Below, in pieces: positions 17,965 through 27,935 of a DNA stretch of 64,000 nucleotides; position 1 is the stretch's first letter, and each line of letters begins with the position of its first letter. Position numbers and translations under genes: made by a program. The notes below the pieces were generated by a model. It saw only the letters and a list, made by a program, of their open reading frames with translations. It did no database searches and was not told the DNA's origin. The stretch is from Planctomycetota bacterium (GTDB lineage: Bacteria; Planctomycetota; Phycisphaerae; Sedimentisphaerales; Anaerobacaceae), in the NCBI GenBank assembly GCA_019456255.1, contig VRUG01000012.1, positions 1-64,000 on the forward strand. The letters run 5' to 3'.

Positions 17965-18936
17965 ATGAGAAAAAAGAGCAAAAAACTAAACTGGACTCAC
18001 AAGCATCTGCTTGGACTGCGTGACCTCACCGCAGAAGAGATCACATACATCCTCGATACCGCCGAAGGTTTCGAGCAGATAAGCACACGCTCCGTCAAAA
18101 AAGCGCCCGTACTGCGAGGAAAAGTCATCGTAATGCTCTTCTTCGAAGACAGCACCAGAACACGGAACAGCTTCGTACTCGCAGCAAGCAGATTAAGCGC
18201 CGACGTCCTCGAGTTCACAAAAAAAACAAGCTCCGTCAGTAAAGGCGAAACACTTCTCGACACCGCCAAAAACCTCGAAGCTATGGGTATCGACATGATC
18301 GTCATTAGACACGGAGCAGGCGGCGTACCCGAATTCCTTAGCAGAAACATTAACGCTTGTGTCATAAACGCCGGCGACGGATATTGCGAACATCCCACAC
18401 AGGGCTTGCTTGATGTCTATACCATTAGAAAAAATAAAGGCTCACTCAAGGGACTGAAAATTGCCATCGTCGGTGACATCGCGCATAGCCGTGTCGCAAG
18501 AAGTGACATGTGGGCAATGACAAAACTGGGCGCAGAAGTTACTTTCGTCGGCCCGCCGACTCTAATGCCCGCAAAAGTAAATGAACTGCCCGTAAACATC
18601 TCGTACTCACTCGATGAGGTCATCGGAAAAGTCGATGTCATAAACATGCTCCGAATACAGTTCGAACGGATGGGCGGAAATCCTTTCCCATCTGTACGTG
18701 AATACTCCCATTATTTCGGCCTCACCGTCGACAGAATGAAAAATGCAAAATCAGACATCCTCGTTATGCACCCCGGACCAATCAACAGAGGACTCGAAAT
18801 TGAAAGCCAGGTCGCCGATGGAAAAAACAGCGTAATACTCGACCAGGTAAAAAATGGACTCGCCGTAAGAATGGCAGTACTCTTCCTCCTAAACCAGGCA
18901 GCCATGCAACAAAAGAAAATAAATAAAAAACTATGA
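17965..18936 (+). CDS. pyrB: Aspartate carbamoyltransferase catalytic chain
   Basis: 323 residues. Condenses carbamoyl phosphate with aspartate, the committed step of pyrimidine synthesis. The carbamoyl-phosphate loop S63-T-R-T-R67 (FFEDSTRTRNSF), HPTQGLLDVYTI and HPGPINRG are all present. No regulatory chain (pyrI) is nearby, as expected when the gene sits in a pyrR-pyrB-pyrC cluster. Its last four bases overlap the pyrC start (ATGA), which suggests translational coupling. Confidence 0.95.
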   Translation: MRKKSKKLNWTHKHLLGLRDLTAEEITYILDTAEGFEQISTRSVKKAPVLRGKVIVMLFFEDSTRTRNSFVLAASRLSADVLEFTKKTSSVSKGETLLDTAKNLEAMGIDMIVIRHGAGGVPEFLSRNINACVINAGDGYCEHPTQGLLDVYTIRKNKGSLKGLKIAIVGDIAHSRVARSDMWAMTKLGAEVTFVGPPTLMPAKVNELPVNISYSLDEVIGKVDVINMLRIQFERMGGNPFPSVREYSHYFGLTVDRMKNAKSDILVMHPGPINRGLEIESQVADGKNSVILDQVKNGLAVRMAVLFLLNQAAMQQKKINKKL

Positions 18937-20210
18937 CAAAAGAACTTCTTATAAAAAATGGACGCGTCATTGACCCTGCAAACAATATTGACAAGGTCTG
19001 CGATGTACTTATCGCCGACGAAAAGTTTGTAGAAATAGGCAAGCCAAAAACAGACACCAAAAACGTCATCGACGCAAAGGGAAAACTCGTCGTCCCCGGA
19101 CTCATCGACATACACGTACATTTTCGCGAACCGGGCGACGAAGAGGAAGAAACTATTGCGAGCGGCTCTGCCGCCGCGGTAGCAGGCGGATTCACTTCCG
19201 TTGTCTGCATGCCAAACACCAACCCCGCAATACAAAACGAAACCGACGTCGAATACATCCATCGAAAGGGCAGGCAAGCCAGAAAAACCCATGTCTACAC
19301 AATGGGCGCTATCACAAGAAAACGCGAGGGTGTCGAACTCGCCGAGATGGGCTTCATGGCAAGCGCCGGTGCCGTTGGCTTCACCGATGATGGTAACGGC
19401 GTGCAAAATCCCGCCGTAATGCTAAGAGCACTAAAATACGCAACTATGTTCAATCTCGTTGTCGCCCAGCACTGCCAGGATGACAACTTTGTCGGCGATG
19501 GCGTCATGAACTCTGGATACAATTCCACCGTACTTGGTCTGCCCGGAATGGACAAACTCGCCGAACATGCTATGCTCTGGCGTGACATCCAACTCGTCAA
19601 GAAAACTAACGTGCGATACCACGCCCAGCACATCTCAACTGCTGAATCCGTCGAACTTATTAGACAGGCAAAAAAAGACTCACTGCCCGTCACCTGCGAA
19701 GTGACATCGCACCACCTCCTGCTAACCGACAAATGCTGCAGCAACTACGACACAAATTACAAGGTAAGCCCGCCCCTTAGAACAGAAGCTGACATCAACG
19801 CAATAAAGCAGGCCATCGCCGACGGCATCGTAGACACACTTGTCAGCGACCACGCACCGCATCTACAAAGCGAAAAGGAACTCGAATTTTTAACAGCTCC
19901 ATTTGGAATTGCCTCCCTCGAATGTTCACTTGGACTCTTCGTAAAAGCTCTTATCGAATCAAAAATTCTCGATTGGCCTAAACTCATCGAATTAATGACC
20001 GCTAAACCCGCCAAAATAATCGGCATCGATAAAGGAACCTTAACAAAAGGCGCACAAGCTGATGTCACCATCATTGACCCCAATGCAGAGTATGTTGTTG
20101 ACGTAGAAAAATTCCACTCAAAGAGCAGAAACTGCCCCTATAACGGATGGAAACTAAAAGGAAAAGTCGAAAAAACCATCGTCTCAGGCGAAATTAGATT
20201 CCAGGCCTAA
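18933..20210 (+). CDS. pyrC: Dihydroorotase (class I)
   Basis: 425 residues. Closes N-carbamoyl-aspartate to dihydroorotate. Zinc ligands H61-x-H63 lie in IDIHVHFREPG. Later metal and substrate motifs are CEVTSHHLLLTD and VSDHAPH. The class I length and the tail NPNAEYVVD-like amidohydrolase strand fit. The ATG overlaps the pyrB stop. The next gene starts 5 bp after its stop. Confidence 0.95.
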   Translation: MTKELLIKNGRVIDPANNIDKVCDVLIADEKFVEIGKPKTDTKNVIDAKGKLVVPGLIDIHVHFREPGDEEEETIASGSAAAVAGGFTSVVCMPNTNPAIQNETDVEYIHRKGRQARKTHVYTMGAITRKREGVELAEMGFMASAGAVGFTDDGNGVQNPAVMLRALKYATMFNLVVAQHCQDDNFVGDGVMNSGYNSTVLGLPGMDKLAEHAMLWRDIQLVKKTNVRYHAQHISTAESVELIRQAKKDSLPVTCEVTSHHLLLTDKCCSNYDTNYKVSPPLRTEADINAIKQAIADGIVDTLVSDHAPHLQSEKELEFLTAPFGIASLECSLGLFVKALIESKILDWPKLIELMTAKPAKIIGIDKGTLTKGAQADVTIIDPNAEYVVDVEKFHSKSRNCPYNGWKLKGKVEKTIVSGEIRFQA

Positions 20211-20214
20211 AACT

Positions 20215-20697
20215 ATGCCATACCTAATCGACGGTTACAATCTGCTCTGGGCACTCGACCACGCAACTGACGACCACCACTCCATCAACGACGCCCAATT
20301 ATGTAACGCTATAAGCAAATTCCTGGCCTTAATAAATGATACCGGCGAGATTATCTTCGACGGTATAGGCCCGCCAGACAAAACGCCTTTCGAAAACCTG
20401 CACAAACTTGAAGTCATCTTTTCCGGAACAAGAACCGACGCCGATACTGTCATCGAAGACAAGATAGAAACATGCACCGCCCCAAAAAGACTCACAGTTG
20501 TCAGTAGTGACAATCGGATAAGAAAAGCCGCACGCGCAAGAAAAGCCGTCTCACTAAAATCAGACGTCTTCTGGAATAAGCTCTCGGTACAGATAAAACG
20601 CCCAAGACCCGCTTCTTCCGAGCCACCCCAAAAAAGAAAAGGCCTAAGCCATAGCGAAACTGACCACTGGATGGATATTTTCGGCATCGACCAGTAA
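20215..20697 (+). CDS. YacP-like NYN-domain ribonuclease
   Basis: 160 residues. MPYLIDGYNLLWAL carries the first acidic residue of the NYN/PIN fold; FDGIGPP, TRTDADTVIEDKI and VVSSDNRIRKAAR complete the metal-binding set. The family includes B. subtilis Rae1/YacP, a ribosome-associated endoribonuclease. The C-terminal 35 residues are basic and probably disordered. It is the last gene of the pyr operon (5 bp after pyrC), a link to pyrimidine genes that I cannot explain. Confidence 0.82.
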   Translation: MPYLIDGYNLLWALDHATDDHHSINDAQLCNAISKFLALINDTGEIIFDGIGPPDKTPFENLHKLEVIFSGTRTDADTVIEDKIETCTAPKRLTVVSSDNRIRKAARARKAVSLKSDVFWNKLSVQIKRPRPASSEPPQKRKGLSHSETDHWMDIFGIDQ

Positions 20698-20808
20698 TTT
20701 TCAGCAAACAACACCCATTTACCTTAAGACCCGCAATGCCCATGCCGATACTATAGAAAAGATTTTTGATACATCTGCAATTGGGGGCATGATTTTGACA
20801 ATTTTGCG

Positions 20809-20837
20809 TTGATTTAATAAGTAGAAACATGTATAAA
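20809..20837 (+). promoter_or_regulatory. Possible promoter of the pyruvate oxidoreductase gene
   Basis: TTGATT, 17 bp, TATAAA, 50 bp before the start codon. A second choice, TTGACA at 20795-20800 with a weak -10 at 20818, overlaps it. Confidence 0.45.
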
Positions 20838-20886
20838 GGCGGTTTATTTCAACGGACATTTCAAGTTTTTTAAAGGTGGAGATATT

Positions 20887-23800
20887 ATGAGTCGCAAAAC
20901 AGTCACTATTGACGGTAATGCCGCGGTCACACACGTCGCGCATGCCACGAACGAAGTTATCGCTATTTATCCTATTACTCCAAGCTCGGCAATGGGAGAA
21001 GCCGCGGACATCAAATCTGCCGCAGGACTTACAAACATCTGGGGAACCGTACCATCGGTAACCGAAATGCAGTCCGAAGCCGGTGCCGCTGGCGCAGTTC
21101 ACGGAGCACTTTCTGCCGGGGCACTCGCCACAACTTTCACCGCCTCACAGGGACTGCTGCTGATGATTCCAAACATGTACAAAATTGCTGGCGAACTTTT
21201 GCCAACAGCTTTTCATGTCTCAGCCCGCTCACTCGCCTGCCAGGCACTATCAATTTTCGGCGACCATTCTGATGTCATGTCGTGTCGACAAACTGGATTC
21301 GCTCTGCTATCAAGTGCAGGCGTACAGGAAGTTATGGACCTCGGACTCATCGCTCAGCAGGCAACCCTCGCTTCAAGAATTCCTTTCCTCCATTTCTTCG
21401 ACGGCTTTAGAACAAGTCACGAAGTACAGAAAGTTGAAGAGCTTTCTTTTGACGATATCCGCGCAATGATAGATGACAAACTCGTTCTTGAAAACAAAGC
21501 AAGAGCACTCACACCTGATTGCCCGCAAATCGGAGGCACCGCACAAAACCCCGATGTCTATTTCCAGGGAAGAGAGACCGTAAACAAATTCTATGATGCC
21601 GTCCCGAATATCGTACAGGAAACTATGGACAAGTTCGCCAAACTCGTTGGCAGACAATACCATCTTTTCGATTATGTCGGCGACCCCAACGCTGAAAAAA
21701 TTATTATCATCATGGGCTCAGGCGCCGACACCGTCCACGAAACCGTCGAACACCTCAACTCACAAGGCGCAAAACTCGGCGTCCTGAAAGTAAGATTGTT
21801 TAGGCCTTTTAGCATCGACGATTTCATTACCGCCATCCCGAAAACAGTACACAAAATCGCTGTCCTCGACAGAACAAAAGAACCTGGCGCCATCGGAGAG
21901 CCTCTTTACATGGATGTCAGAACCGCCATAGGAGAGGCTATGAGCAAAGGAAAGACCCATTTCAACGAATACCCACTAATCGTTGGAGGGCGTTACGGAC
22001 TCGGCTCAAAGGAATTCACACCAGCAATGGTAAAAGCTGTATTCGACAATATCGATGCACCGGAACCGATGAATGGATTTACCGTCGGCATCATCGATGA
22101 TGTCACAAACAAAAGTCTCGACGTCGACGAAACATTTGAAGTTGACAGCGAAGGCGTTTATACCGCCATGTTCTACGGCTTAGGCTCAGATGGTACCGTT
22201 GGTGCAAACAAAAACTCCATCAAAATTATCGGTGAGCAAACAGACAACTACGCACAAGGATATTTTGTTTACGATTCAAAAAAAGCAGGCGCTGTTACTA
22301 TCTCACATCTGAGATTCGGAAAAGAGCTTATCAGAAAACCTTACCTTATCGAAAAAGCCGACTTCATCGCTTGCCACAATCCGAGTTTCCTCGAAAAATT
22401 CGATATGCTGGATAACGCAAAAGATGGCGCGACCTTCCTCTTAACAAGTACACATGGACCGGATGAAGTCTGGGACATCATGCCAAAGGAAGTGCAAAAG
22501 CAAATCATTGATAAAAAATTAAAATTCTACACCATCGATGCAATGTCACTGGCCGAAGGGCTTGGACTCGGTGCTCGAATTAACGTCATCATGCAGACCG
22601 CTTTCTTCAAAATAAGTAACGTTATGCCTGCCGACACCGCTATAAAAGCCATCAAAGACGCCATCAAAAAAACTTACGGAAAAAAAGGTGACAAAGTTGT
22701 CGAAATGAACAACGCCGCTGTCGATGGCGCTCTTGACAAAATATTTGAAGTCACTGTCCCTGACAAGGTGACAAGTAAAATAGAAATGCCCCCAGTTGTA
22801 CCAGAAGATGCACCCGAATTTGTTCAGCAGGTCACTGGTGAGATTATGGCACGAAAGGGCGACAAACTACCAGTCAGCAAAATGCCTATCGACGGCAGGT
22901 TCCCATTGGGAACCACAAAATATGAAAAACGAAACATTGGACTCCATATTCCAGAATGGTCACCCGAAGTTTGTATACAGTGCGGCAGATGTTCACTCGT
23001 TTGCCCACATGCTACTATCAGGATTAAGGACTATGACCCCGAAATCCTAAAAGACGCGCCGGAAAAATTCAAAAGCGCAGAAGCAAAAGGAAAAGATTTT
23101 GCCGGCATGAAATTCACCGTACAAATCGCACCAGAAGACTGTACAGGTTGTGGAAATTGCGTCATGACATGCCCGGCACTCGAAAAAGATGAAAACAAAC
23201 AGCCCACAGGAAGACACGCAATAAACATGACGCTCCAGGAACCGATCAGGGCTCAGGAACGAAAAAACTATGATTTCTTCCTCTCTATACCAAATACCGA
23301 CCCAAGCCTGTTCAAACGCGACACCGTAAAGGGAAGCCAGCTACTCGAAGCACTATTCGAATATTCAGGCGCCTGTGCAGGATGCGGCGAAACAGCTTGT
23401 ATAAAACTGCTCACTCAACTCTTCGGAGACCGCGCCTTCATCGGAAACGCAACAGGATGTTCCTCAATCTATGGCGGAAACCTCCCAACAACGCCATACA
23501 CCACAAGACCCGACGGTAGGGGACCAACATGGTCAAACAGCCTATTCGAAGACAATGCTGAATTTGCTATGGGAATGAGACTCACTATCAATAAGTTCAA
23601 AGAATACGCACTTGAACTTCTCGAAAAAGTCAAAGCTGCTGGCTGCCTCGACGCAGAACTGGCTGACCAGATAAAACAGGCAACAATAGAAAACGACCCC
23701 GACCAGCAGGCCATAGAAGACCAGAGACAAAGAATCGACCAGCTAAAACAGCAATGCAAAAAAGCTAAATGTGACGAAGCCACGCAACTAATAAGCGTCG

Positions 23801-24477
23801 CCGATTATCTCGTAAGAAAATCTGTATGGGCATTAGGTGGCGACGGATGGGCGTATGACATCGGTTACGGCGGACTCGACCACGTACTTGCAAGCGGAAA
23901 CGATATCAATGTGCTCGTACTCGATACCGAAGTATATTCAAATACAGGCGGACAAATGTCAAAGTCAACCCCGCGCGGCGCCATCGCAAAGTTCGCCGCT
24001 GGCGGAAAACCAAACCCAAAGAAGGATCTCGCCTTGCTCGCCATGACATATGGAAACATTTATGTCGCAAAAGTCGCAATGGGTGCAAACCCCAATCAAA
24101 TCGTAAAAGCTTTCATAGAAGCCGAAAGCTACCCGGGACCTTCACTGATTATTGCGTATACACATTGTATCGCTCACGGAATTGATATGTCAAAGGGATA
24201 CGAAGAACAGAAAAGGGCAGTCGAATCAGGACATTTTCCGCTCTACAGATTCAATCCGCTGCTAAAAGCAGAAGGAAAAAATCCGTTACAGCTTGACTCG
24301 AAGCCGCCTACTTTGGATTTCGAAGAATTTGCTCTGGGCGAAAACAGGTGGAGAGCCTTGAAAAAATCTCAGCCTGAAGCTGCGGATAAGCTCATAAAGC
24401 TCGCAAAACAGGATGCACTGAACAAATACGCACTCATGGAACAACTGGCAAAACTCTCATGTAGCTGCGAAGAATAA
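20887..24477 (+). CDS. nifJ: Pyruvate:ferredoxin (flavodoxin) oxidoreductase, single-chain
   Basis: 1196 residues, all domains fused in the usual order for the homodimeric enzyme. Pyrimidine-binding half at the N-terminus (AIYPITPSSAMGEAAD), central CoA and linker domains, two 4Fe-4S clusters (C696IQCGRCSLVCP and C752TGCGNCVMTCP), then the TPP-binding half with CAGCGETACIKLL, GDGWAYDIGYGGLDHVL and the Mg-binding DTEVYSNTGGQ. It oxidises pyruvate to acetyl-CoA and CO2 and reduces ferredoxin, pointing to an anaerobic or fermentative life style. AAAGGTGGAG precedes the ATG. It is monocistronic, with its own terminator 20 bp downstream. Confidence 0.95.
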   Translation: MSRKTVTIDGNAAVTHVAHATNEVIAIYPITPSSAMGEAADIKSAAGLTNIWGTVPSVTEMQSEAGAAGAVHGALSAGALATTFTASQGLLLMIPNMYKIAGELLPTAFHVSARSLACQALSIFGDHSDVMSCRQTGFALLSSAGVQEVMDLGLIAQQATLASRIPFLHFFDGFRTSHEVQKVEELSFDDIRAMIDDKLVLENKARALTPDCPQIGGTAQNPDVYFQGRETVNKFYDAVPNIVQETMDKFAKLVGRQYHLFDYVGDPNAEKIIIIMGSGADTVHETVEHLNSQGAKLGVLKVRLFRPFSIDDFITAIPKTVHKIAVLDRTKEPGAIGEPLYMDVRTAIGEAMSKGKTHFNEYPLIVGGRYGLGSKEFTPAMVKAVFDNIDAPEPMNGFTVGIIDDVTNKSLDVDETFEVDSEGVYTAMFYGLGSDGTVGANKNSIKIIGEQTDNYAQGYFVYDSKKAGAVTISHLRFGKELIRKPYLIEKADFIACHNPSFLEKFDMLDNAKDGATFLLTSTHGPDEVWDIMPKEVQKQIIDKKLKFYTIDAMSLAEGLGLGARINVIMQTAFFKISNVMPADTAIKAIKDAIKKTYGKKGDKVVEMNNAAVDGALDKIFEVTVPDKVTSKIEMPPVVPEDAPEFVQQVTGEIMARKGDKLPVSKMPIDGRFPLGTTKYEKRNIGLHIPEWSPEVCIQCGRCSLVCPHATIRIKDYDPEILKDAPEKFKSAEAKGKDFAGMKFTVQIAPEDCTGCGNCVMTCPALEKDENKQPTGRHAINMTLQEPIRAQERKNYDFFLSIPNTDPSLFKRDTVKGSQLLEALFEYSGACAGCGETACIKLLTQLFGDRAFIGNATGCSSIYGGNLPTTPYTTRPDGRGPTWSNSLFEDNAEFAMGMRLTINKFKEYALELLEKVKAAGCLDAELADQIKQATIENDPDQQAIEDQRQRIDQLKQQCKKAKCDEATQLISVADYLVRKSVWALGGDGWAYDIGYGGLDHVLASGNDINVLVLDTEVYSNTGGQMSKSTPRGAIAKFAAGGKPNPKKDLALLAMTYGNIYVAKVAMGANPNQIVKAFIEAESYPGPSLIIAYTHCIAHGIDMSKGYEEQKRAVESGHFPLYRFNPLLKAEGKNPLQLDSKPPTLDFEEFALGENRWRALKKSQPEAADKLIKLAKQDALNKYALMEQLAKLSCSCEE

Positions 24478-24497
24478 CAAAAATTGACCTAACAAAT

Positions 24498-24538
24498 AGC
24501 CCTGTATCGGAATCTTTTTCCAATACGGGGCTTTTTTT
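24498..24538 (+). terminator. Rho-independent terminator of nifJ
   Basis: A 13-bp stem AGCCCTGTATCGG / CCAATACGGGGCT (two G-T pairs) is followed by seven T. Confidence 0.9.
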
Positions 24539-24544
24539 CAACAC

Positions 24545-24703
24545 TAGAGCAATTTAATTTTTCGTGTTCGCTTTGTGTCTATTGCGGCTTCGGCTGGCGG
24601 CATCAGATTTACTCGCAATATTTCAATATTGCTGTGCAATCTTCTTTGCCAACCTCGTCCTCATGGCGGCCTAAATGCGAACAGAAAATATTAAAGTGCT
24701 CTA
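24545..24703. mobile_element. TA-flanked terminal-inverted-repeat element, long form (159 bp)
   Basis: The ends are imperfect inverted repeats of about 26 bp (GAGCAATTTAATTTTTCG... and its counterpart ...ATATTAAAGTGCTC), each bordered by TA. The outer 44 and 33 bp match, in opposite orientation, the 77-bp element at 40528-40604 with few differences. This copy has 82 extra bp between two GCGGC repeats (24584-24588 and 24666-24670). No coding capacity. TA borders are what Tc1/mariner or IS630-type MITEs leave; no transposase is in the window. Confidence 0.75.
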
Positions 24704-25261
24704 ATTTACCGGTATTACGCCAAAAACAGGCCTTTATAAAAATGCCAATAAACACGATTTTGACGATTTTTAACAAATTTTTTAATTTTTTTCATATTTA
24801 CCCAATACCCATGGGCGTACTGCTATCGCGATAATTATAGGGCGAAAATCCCACACTTACCCGAACAAATCAACAAAGAAAAAGGTATATACCACCAACT
24901 ATCCCGCTAAGGAGGGAATCACGAGATTGGGGTATAAAGACAGATGTGGACATAACTGCCTCCGCAGTAAGGAGTTATGGAAAATAAAAAGCGATTTCTT
25001 GCTGGGGATTTTGCGTTTCACACCATGAAATTATAGGACCTGGACGTCACAAAGATAAAACCGGATAATCATGTTTAATCGCTTGGTAATATTGGATTTA
25101 TGACAACTAAAAAAGTTAAGCGTCACGACCCTTAAACCGATAATTTTACATAAGCAATACAATATTATAACGGACAGCAAACACGCTGCACGACGAATTA
25201 TACGTAAATCCAGGAAAATGAGGTGAATGGAGTATTCAACGCGTAAATAAAGGGATGAAGT
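24704..25261. other. Leader/intergenic region upstream of the exopolysaccharide operon
   Basis: 558 bp without a credible gene. It is AT-rich and has a hairpin CATAACT/AGTTATG (24951-24979) with CCT/AGG inside, and a TCCC...GGGA dyad at 24902-24917. A weak TTTACA/TATAAC pair with a 15-bp spacer is at 25145-25171. The long leader may be regulatory; I recognise no riboswitch family. Confidence 0.4.
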
Positions 25262-26926
25262 TTGAGAAAATATAGGGATATAAAAAGAACACACACCGCA
25301 GCAGTTTTTTTAGCTGCATTGATGCTCTATGCGGCAGGGTGTAACGATACCTTTTTTAGCCCTTCAAGCATAGGAAGATTTAGACCTGTACCTGCGGTAA
25401 ATGTAATACTCGATTCATTAGGAGTCGCTGACGAAACCCCGCCAGCATGGGAAACTGGGGAAGAGCCAACACCGGCTGACGTTATAGCTTATGAAACCGA
25501 TTATGTCTTGGATGTTGGAGATTCTATCAGGGTTAGTATCTTTGAATTGCTGCAGGCAGGAGTACCTTTTATAAACGAGTATGTTATTTCTGAAACAGGA
25601 AGAATTACAATTACCGAAGTAGGGACGATAGATGTCGCGGGACTAACTGAATCGCAGTTCGAAGAGGAATTAAAGCAAATTCTTTCGCCGGGAATTCTAA
25701 AGGAACCGTCTGTTACGGTCATTTTAGTATCTTCGGTAAAACGGGCATTTTCTATACAGGGAAATGGAATACCAAGGCCAAGTAGATATGGTATTCCGAG
25801 GTATGAATACAGATTGCTCGATGCACTGGCACAAGCTGGAGGTGTCGGACAGTTCAATACCAGCTATGTCTATGTTTTAAGAAAAGTTACCGGACTTGAG
25901 CAAATGACCAACCAGCAACAGAAAATCAGCACACAGAAAAACGAATTACAAACAGAACGAAAAGACAATCAAACCTACATCCAAACTACTAAACCGCAGG
26001 AATTGGAAAAATTCACTAATCCTGAAAATGAAATGATGGACATTATTGCTCCATACGCTCCTGGCAAATCAAATGAAAATAAAATTATTATCACTTCAGC
26101 TGAGATGGTTACTGATAGGGAACTCAAGGAGGCTGCCTTACCTCAAGGGTGGGACAATACAGTAAAAAATTCAAATGCTGAAAATGAAATTAATGAACTT
26201 GCACCTAAAAACGTGGGGCAGAGCGGTATTGAAAAAAATATTAAAAACAAAAATGAAGCCAGAGTGGAATGGGTCTTTAAAAACGGGAAATGGGTGCCCC
26301 TGAAAGTTGGATACCAGCAACAGCAAGGAACAAAAGAGGAGTTTAAAATCCCAAAAACCGTTGAGCCTCTAAAAGAAAAAGAGTTCACTGAATTTGAATG
26401 GCAGCAAACAGAAGCTGGAACCACCCAGAATAGGGTCATGAAGATTCCTGTCGATAAACTACTCGGAGGCGACTTTCGGTATAATGTTGTCATTAAGCCG
26501 GGAGATAATATACATGTTCCACTTGATATTATGGGAGAATTCTATATCATGGGAAATACTAATAGTCAGGGCTTTATTAATCTGACCGGCAGACCTATGA
26601 CCTTGAAAATGGCAATTGCTGCTGCTGGAGGACTTGGAACTTTGGCCTGGCCAAAAAGGTGTGAAGTTACCAGAAGAATTAGCAGGAACAAAGAGGAGAC
26701 CGTTATGGTAGATTTGGATAAAATTGCAAAGGGCGAACAACCAGACTTCTTCATTAAACCAAATGATTTGATTAATGTCGGGACGCACCCAACTTCTATG
26801 TGGAGAGCTGTTTTGAGAAATGCTTTCAGAGCAACTTACGGGTTTGGATTTATATATGACAGGAATTTTGCGGATAGAGATTTTGGAACAAGTAGACCAA
26901 TACCAAATTTTTTAACTCAATTTTAA
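25262..26926 (+). CDS. Wza-like polysaccharide export lipoprotein (Poly_export/SLBB)
   Basis: 554 residues from a TTG start with AAGGGATGAAG upstream; the ATG inside that sequence is out of frame and quickly stopped. Lipobox LYAAGC with Cys27. The Poly_export domain covers about 80-165 (YVLDVGDSIRVSIFE...ISETGRITITEVGTIDVAGLTE). SLBB-type domains follow at 165-215 and 400-500. Between them lies an unusual Gln/Lys/Glu-rich insert of about 180 residues without known domains. Such proteins form the outer-membrane exit pore for capsule or exopolysaccharide, working with a Wzc-type co-polymerase; one is encoded at 33673. First gene of the operon. Confidence 0.88.
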   Translation: MRKYRDIKRTHTAAVFLAALMLYAAGCNDTFFSPSSIGRFRPVPAVNVILDSLGVADETPPAWETGEEPTPADVIAYETDYVLDVGDSIRVSIFELLQAGVPFINEYVISETGRITITEVGTIDVAGLTESQFEEELKQILSPGILKEPSVTVILVSSVKRAFSIQGNGIPRPSRYGIPRYEYRLLDALAQAGGVGQFNTSYVYVLRKVTGLEQMTNQQQKISTQKNELQTERKDNQTYIQTTKPQELEKFTNPENEMMDIIAPYAPGKSNENKIIITSAEMVTDRELKEAALPQGWDNTVKNSNAENEINELAPKNVGQSGIEKNIKNKNEARVEWVFKNGKWVPLKVGYQQQQGTKEEFKIPKTVEPLKEKEFTEFEWQQTEAGTTQNRVMKIPVDKLLGGDFRYNVVIKPGDNIHVPLDIMGEFYIMGNTNSQGFINLTGRPMTLKMAIAAAGGLGTLAWPKRCEVTRRISRNKEETVMVDLDKIAKGEQPDFFIKPNDLINVGTHPTSMWRAVLRNAFRATYGFGFIYDRNFADRDFGTSRPIPNFLTQF

Positions 26927-26940
26927 TACAATAATTACTT

Positions 26941-27915
26941 ATGGCTGAAAATACCACGCCCCCTACCACCGTTGGACAAAAAAACGATGACCAATGCATT
27001 TCTTGGCAGGAAATTGGGGTGCATAGTTATGTCAAAATGGCCATTATTGCAACTTTATTCTGGTTCATTTTCCACGTCGAGATTGACAGTATCGTTAAAA
27101 GATGGGTCACTGACCCAAGCTGGTCGCATGGGTTCCTCATACCATTTTTTAGCCTCTATTTTATAAATCAACACAAAAAAGAAATACTAACCATTGAGAC
27201 AAAACCGAATTATCTGGGACTTGTTTTACTCGTTGCAGGAGTGCTGTTCTATCCGCTTAATGTTGTACACTTTCAATATGGGTATTTGAAACCAATCGGA
27301 ATGATAGCTACACTCGGCGCTATTGTACTTTTTTGGGGTGGGTGGAAATTAATTCGCTACACCTGGCTACCTATTGGTTTTCTCATCTTTGCTGTCCCGT
27401 TGCCACAACGATACTATGTCACTATTACAATGCCTATGAGAATACTCGCTGCAAAAGTATCAACCCTACTATTAAATATGGTTAATGATTTGAATGCTAC
27501 TGTCAGTGGCGTGATAATAGATGTCGTCTATAAAGGACAAAAAATGGAACCGCCACTTAATGTTGCAGAAGCATGTAGCGGCATGAGATTGCTCATGGCT
27601 TTCCTGGCTTTAGGAGTCGCTATGGCATACCTGCATTACAGACCTGTCTGGCAACGAATCGTTTTGCTCAGCGTCACGGTACCTATTGCCGTCTTTTGTA
27701 ATATTGTAAGAGTTACAGTAACTGGTTTTATTTTCGTACTCGGGGACCCAAAGTATGCACAGGGTATCTACCATGATATACTGGGAATGTTTATGTTGCC
27801 ATTGGCGTTCGGTTTATATGGAGCACTTGCATGGTTTATGGCCAGCTTGTTTATCGAAGAGGGCCAACCAAATGAAGAAAAACAAAATGTTATTATTAGA
27901 AAACGTAGAACATAG
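26941..27915 (+). CDS. Exosortase (Xrt family membrane transpeptidase)
   Basis: 324 residues with about eight membrane segments. The catalytic triad expected for exosortases is complete: Cys212 in AEACSGMRLL, Arg257 in NIVRVTVTG and His278 in YHDILGMF. Exosortases cleave PEP-CTERM-like C-terminal signals and attach the protein, probably to a polysaccharide-linked carrier. It starts 14 bp after the Wza-like gene and is followed by its usual partner EpsI. I find no protein with a PEP-CTERM tail in the window, so its substrates lie elsewhere. Confidence 0.93.
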   Translation: MAENTTPPTTVGQKNDDQCISWQEIGVHSYVKMAIIATLFWFIFHVEIDSIVKRWVTDPSWSHGFLIPFFSLYFINQHKKEILTIETKPNYLGLVLLVAGVLFYPLNVVHFQYGYLKPIGMIATLGAIVLFWGGWKLIRYTWLPIGFLIFAVPLPQRYYVTITMPMRILAAKVSTLLLNMVNDLNATVSGVIIDVVYKGQKMEPPLNVAEACSGMRLLMAFLALGVAMAYLHYRPVWQRIVLLSVTVPIAVFCNIVRVTVTGFIFVLGDPKYAQGIYHDILGMFMLPLAFGLYGALAWFMASLFIEEGQPNEEKQNVIIRKRRT

Positions 27916-27935
27916 AATAGAAAGCAAAATTTATA

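Noticed and set aside
24634-24834. Frame of 66 codons inside the long TA-flanked element
   Set aside because: Covers the element end and AT-rich flank; not a transposase and no start signal.
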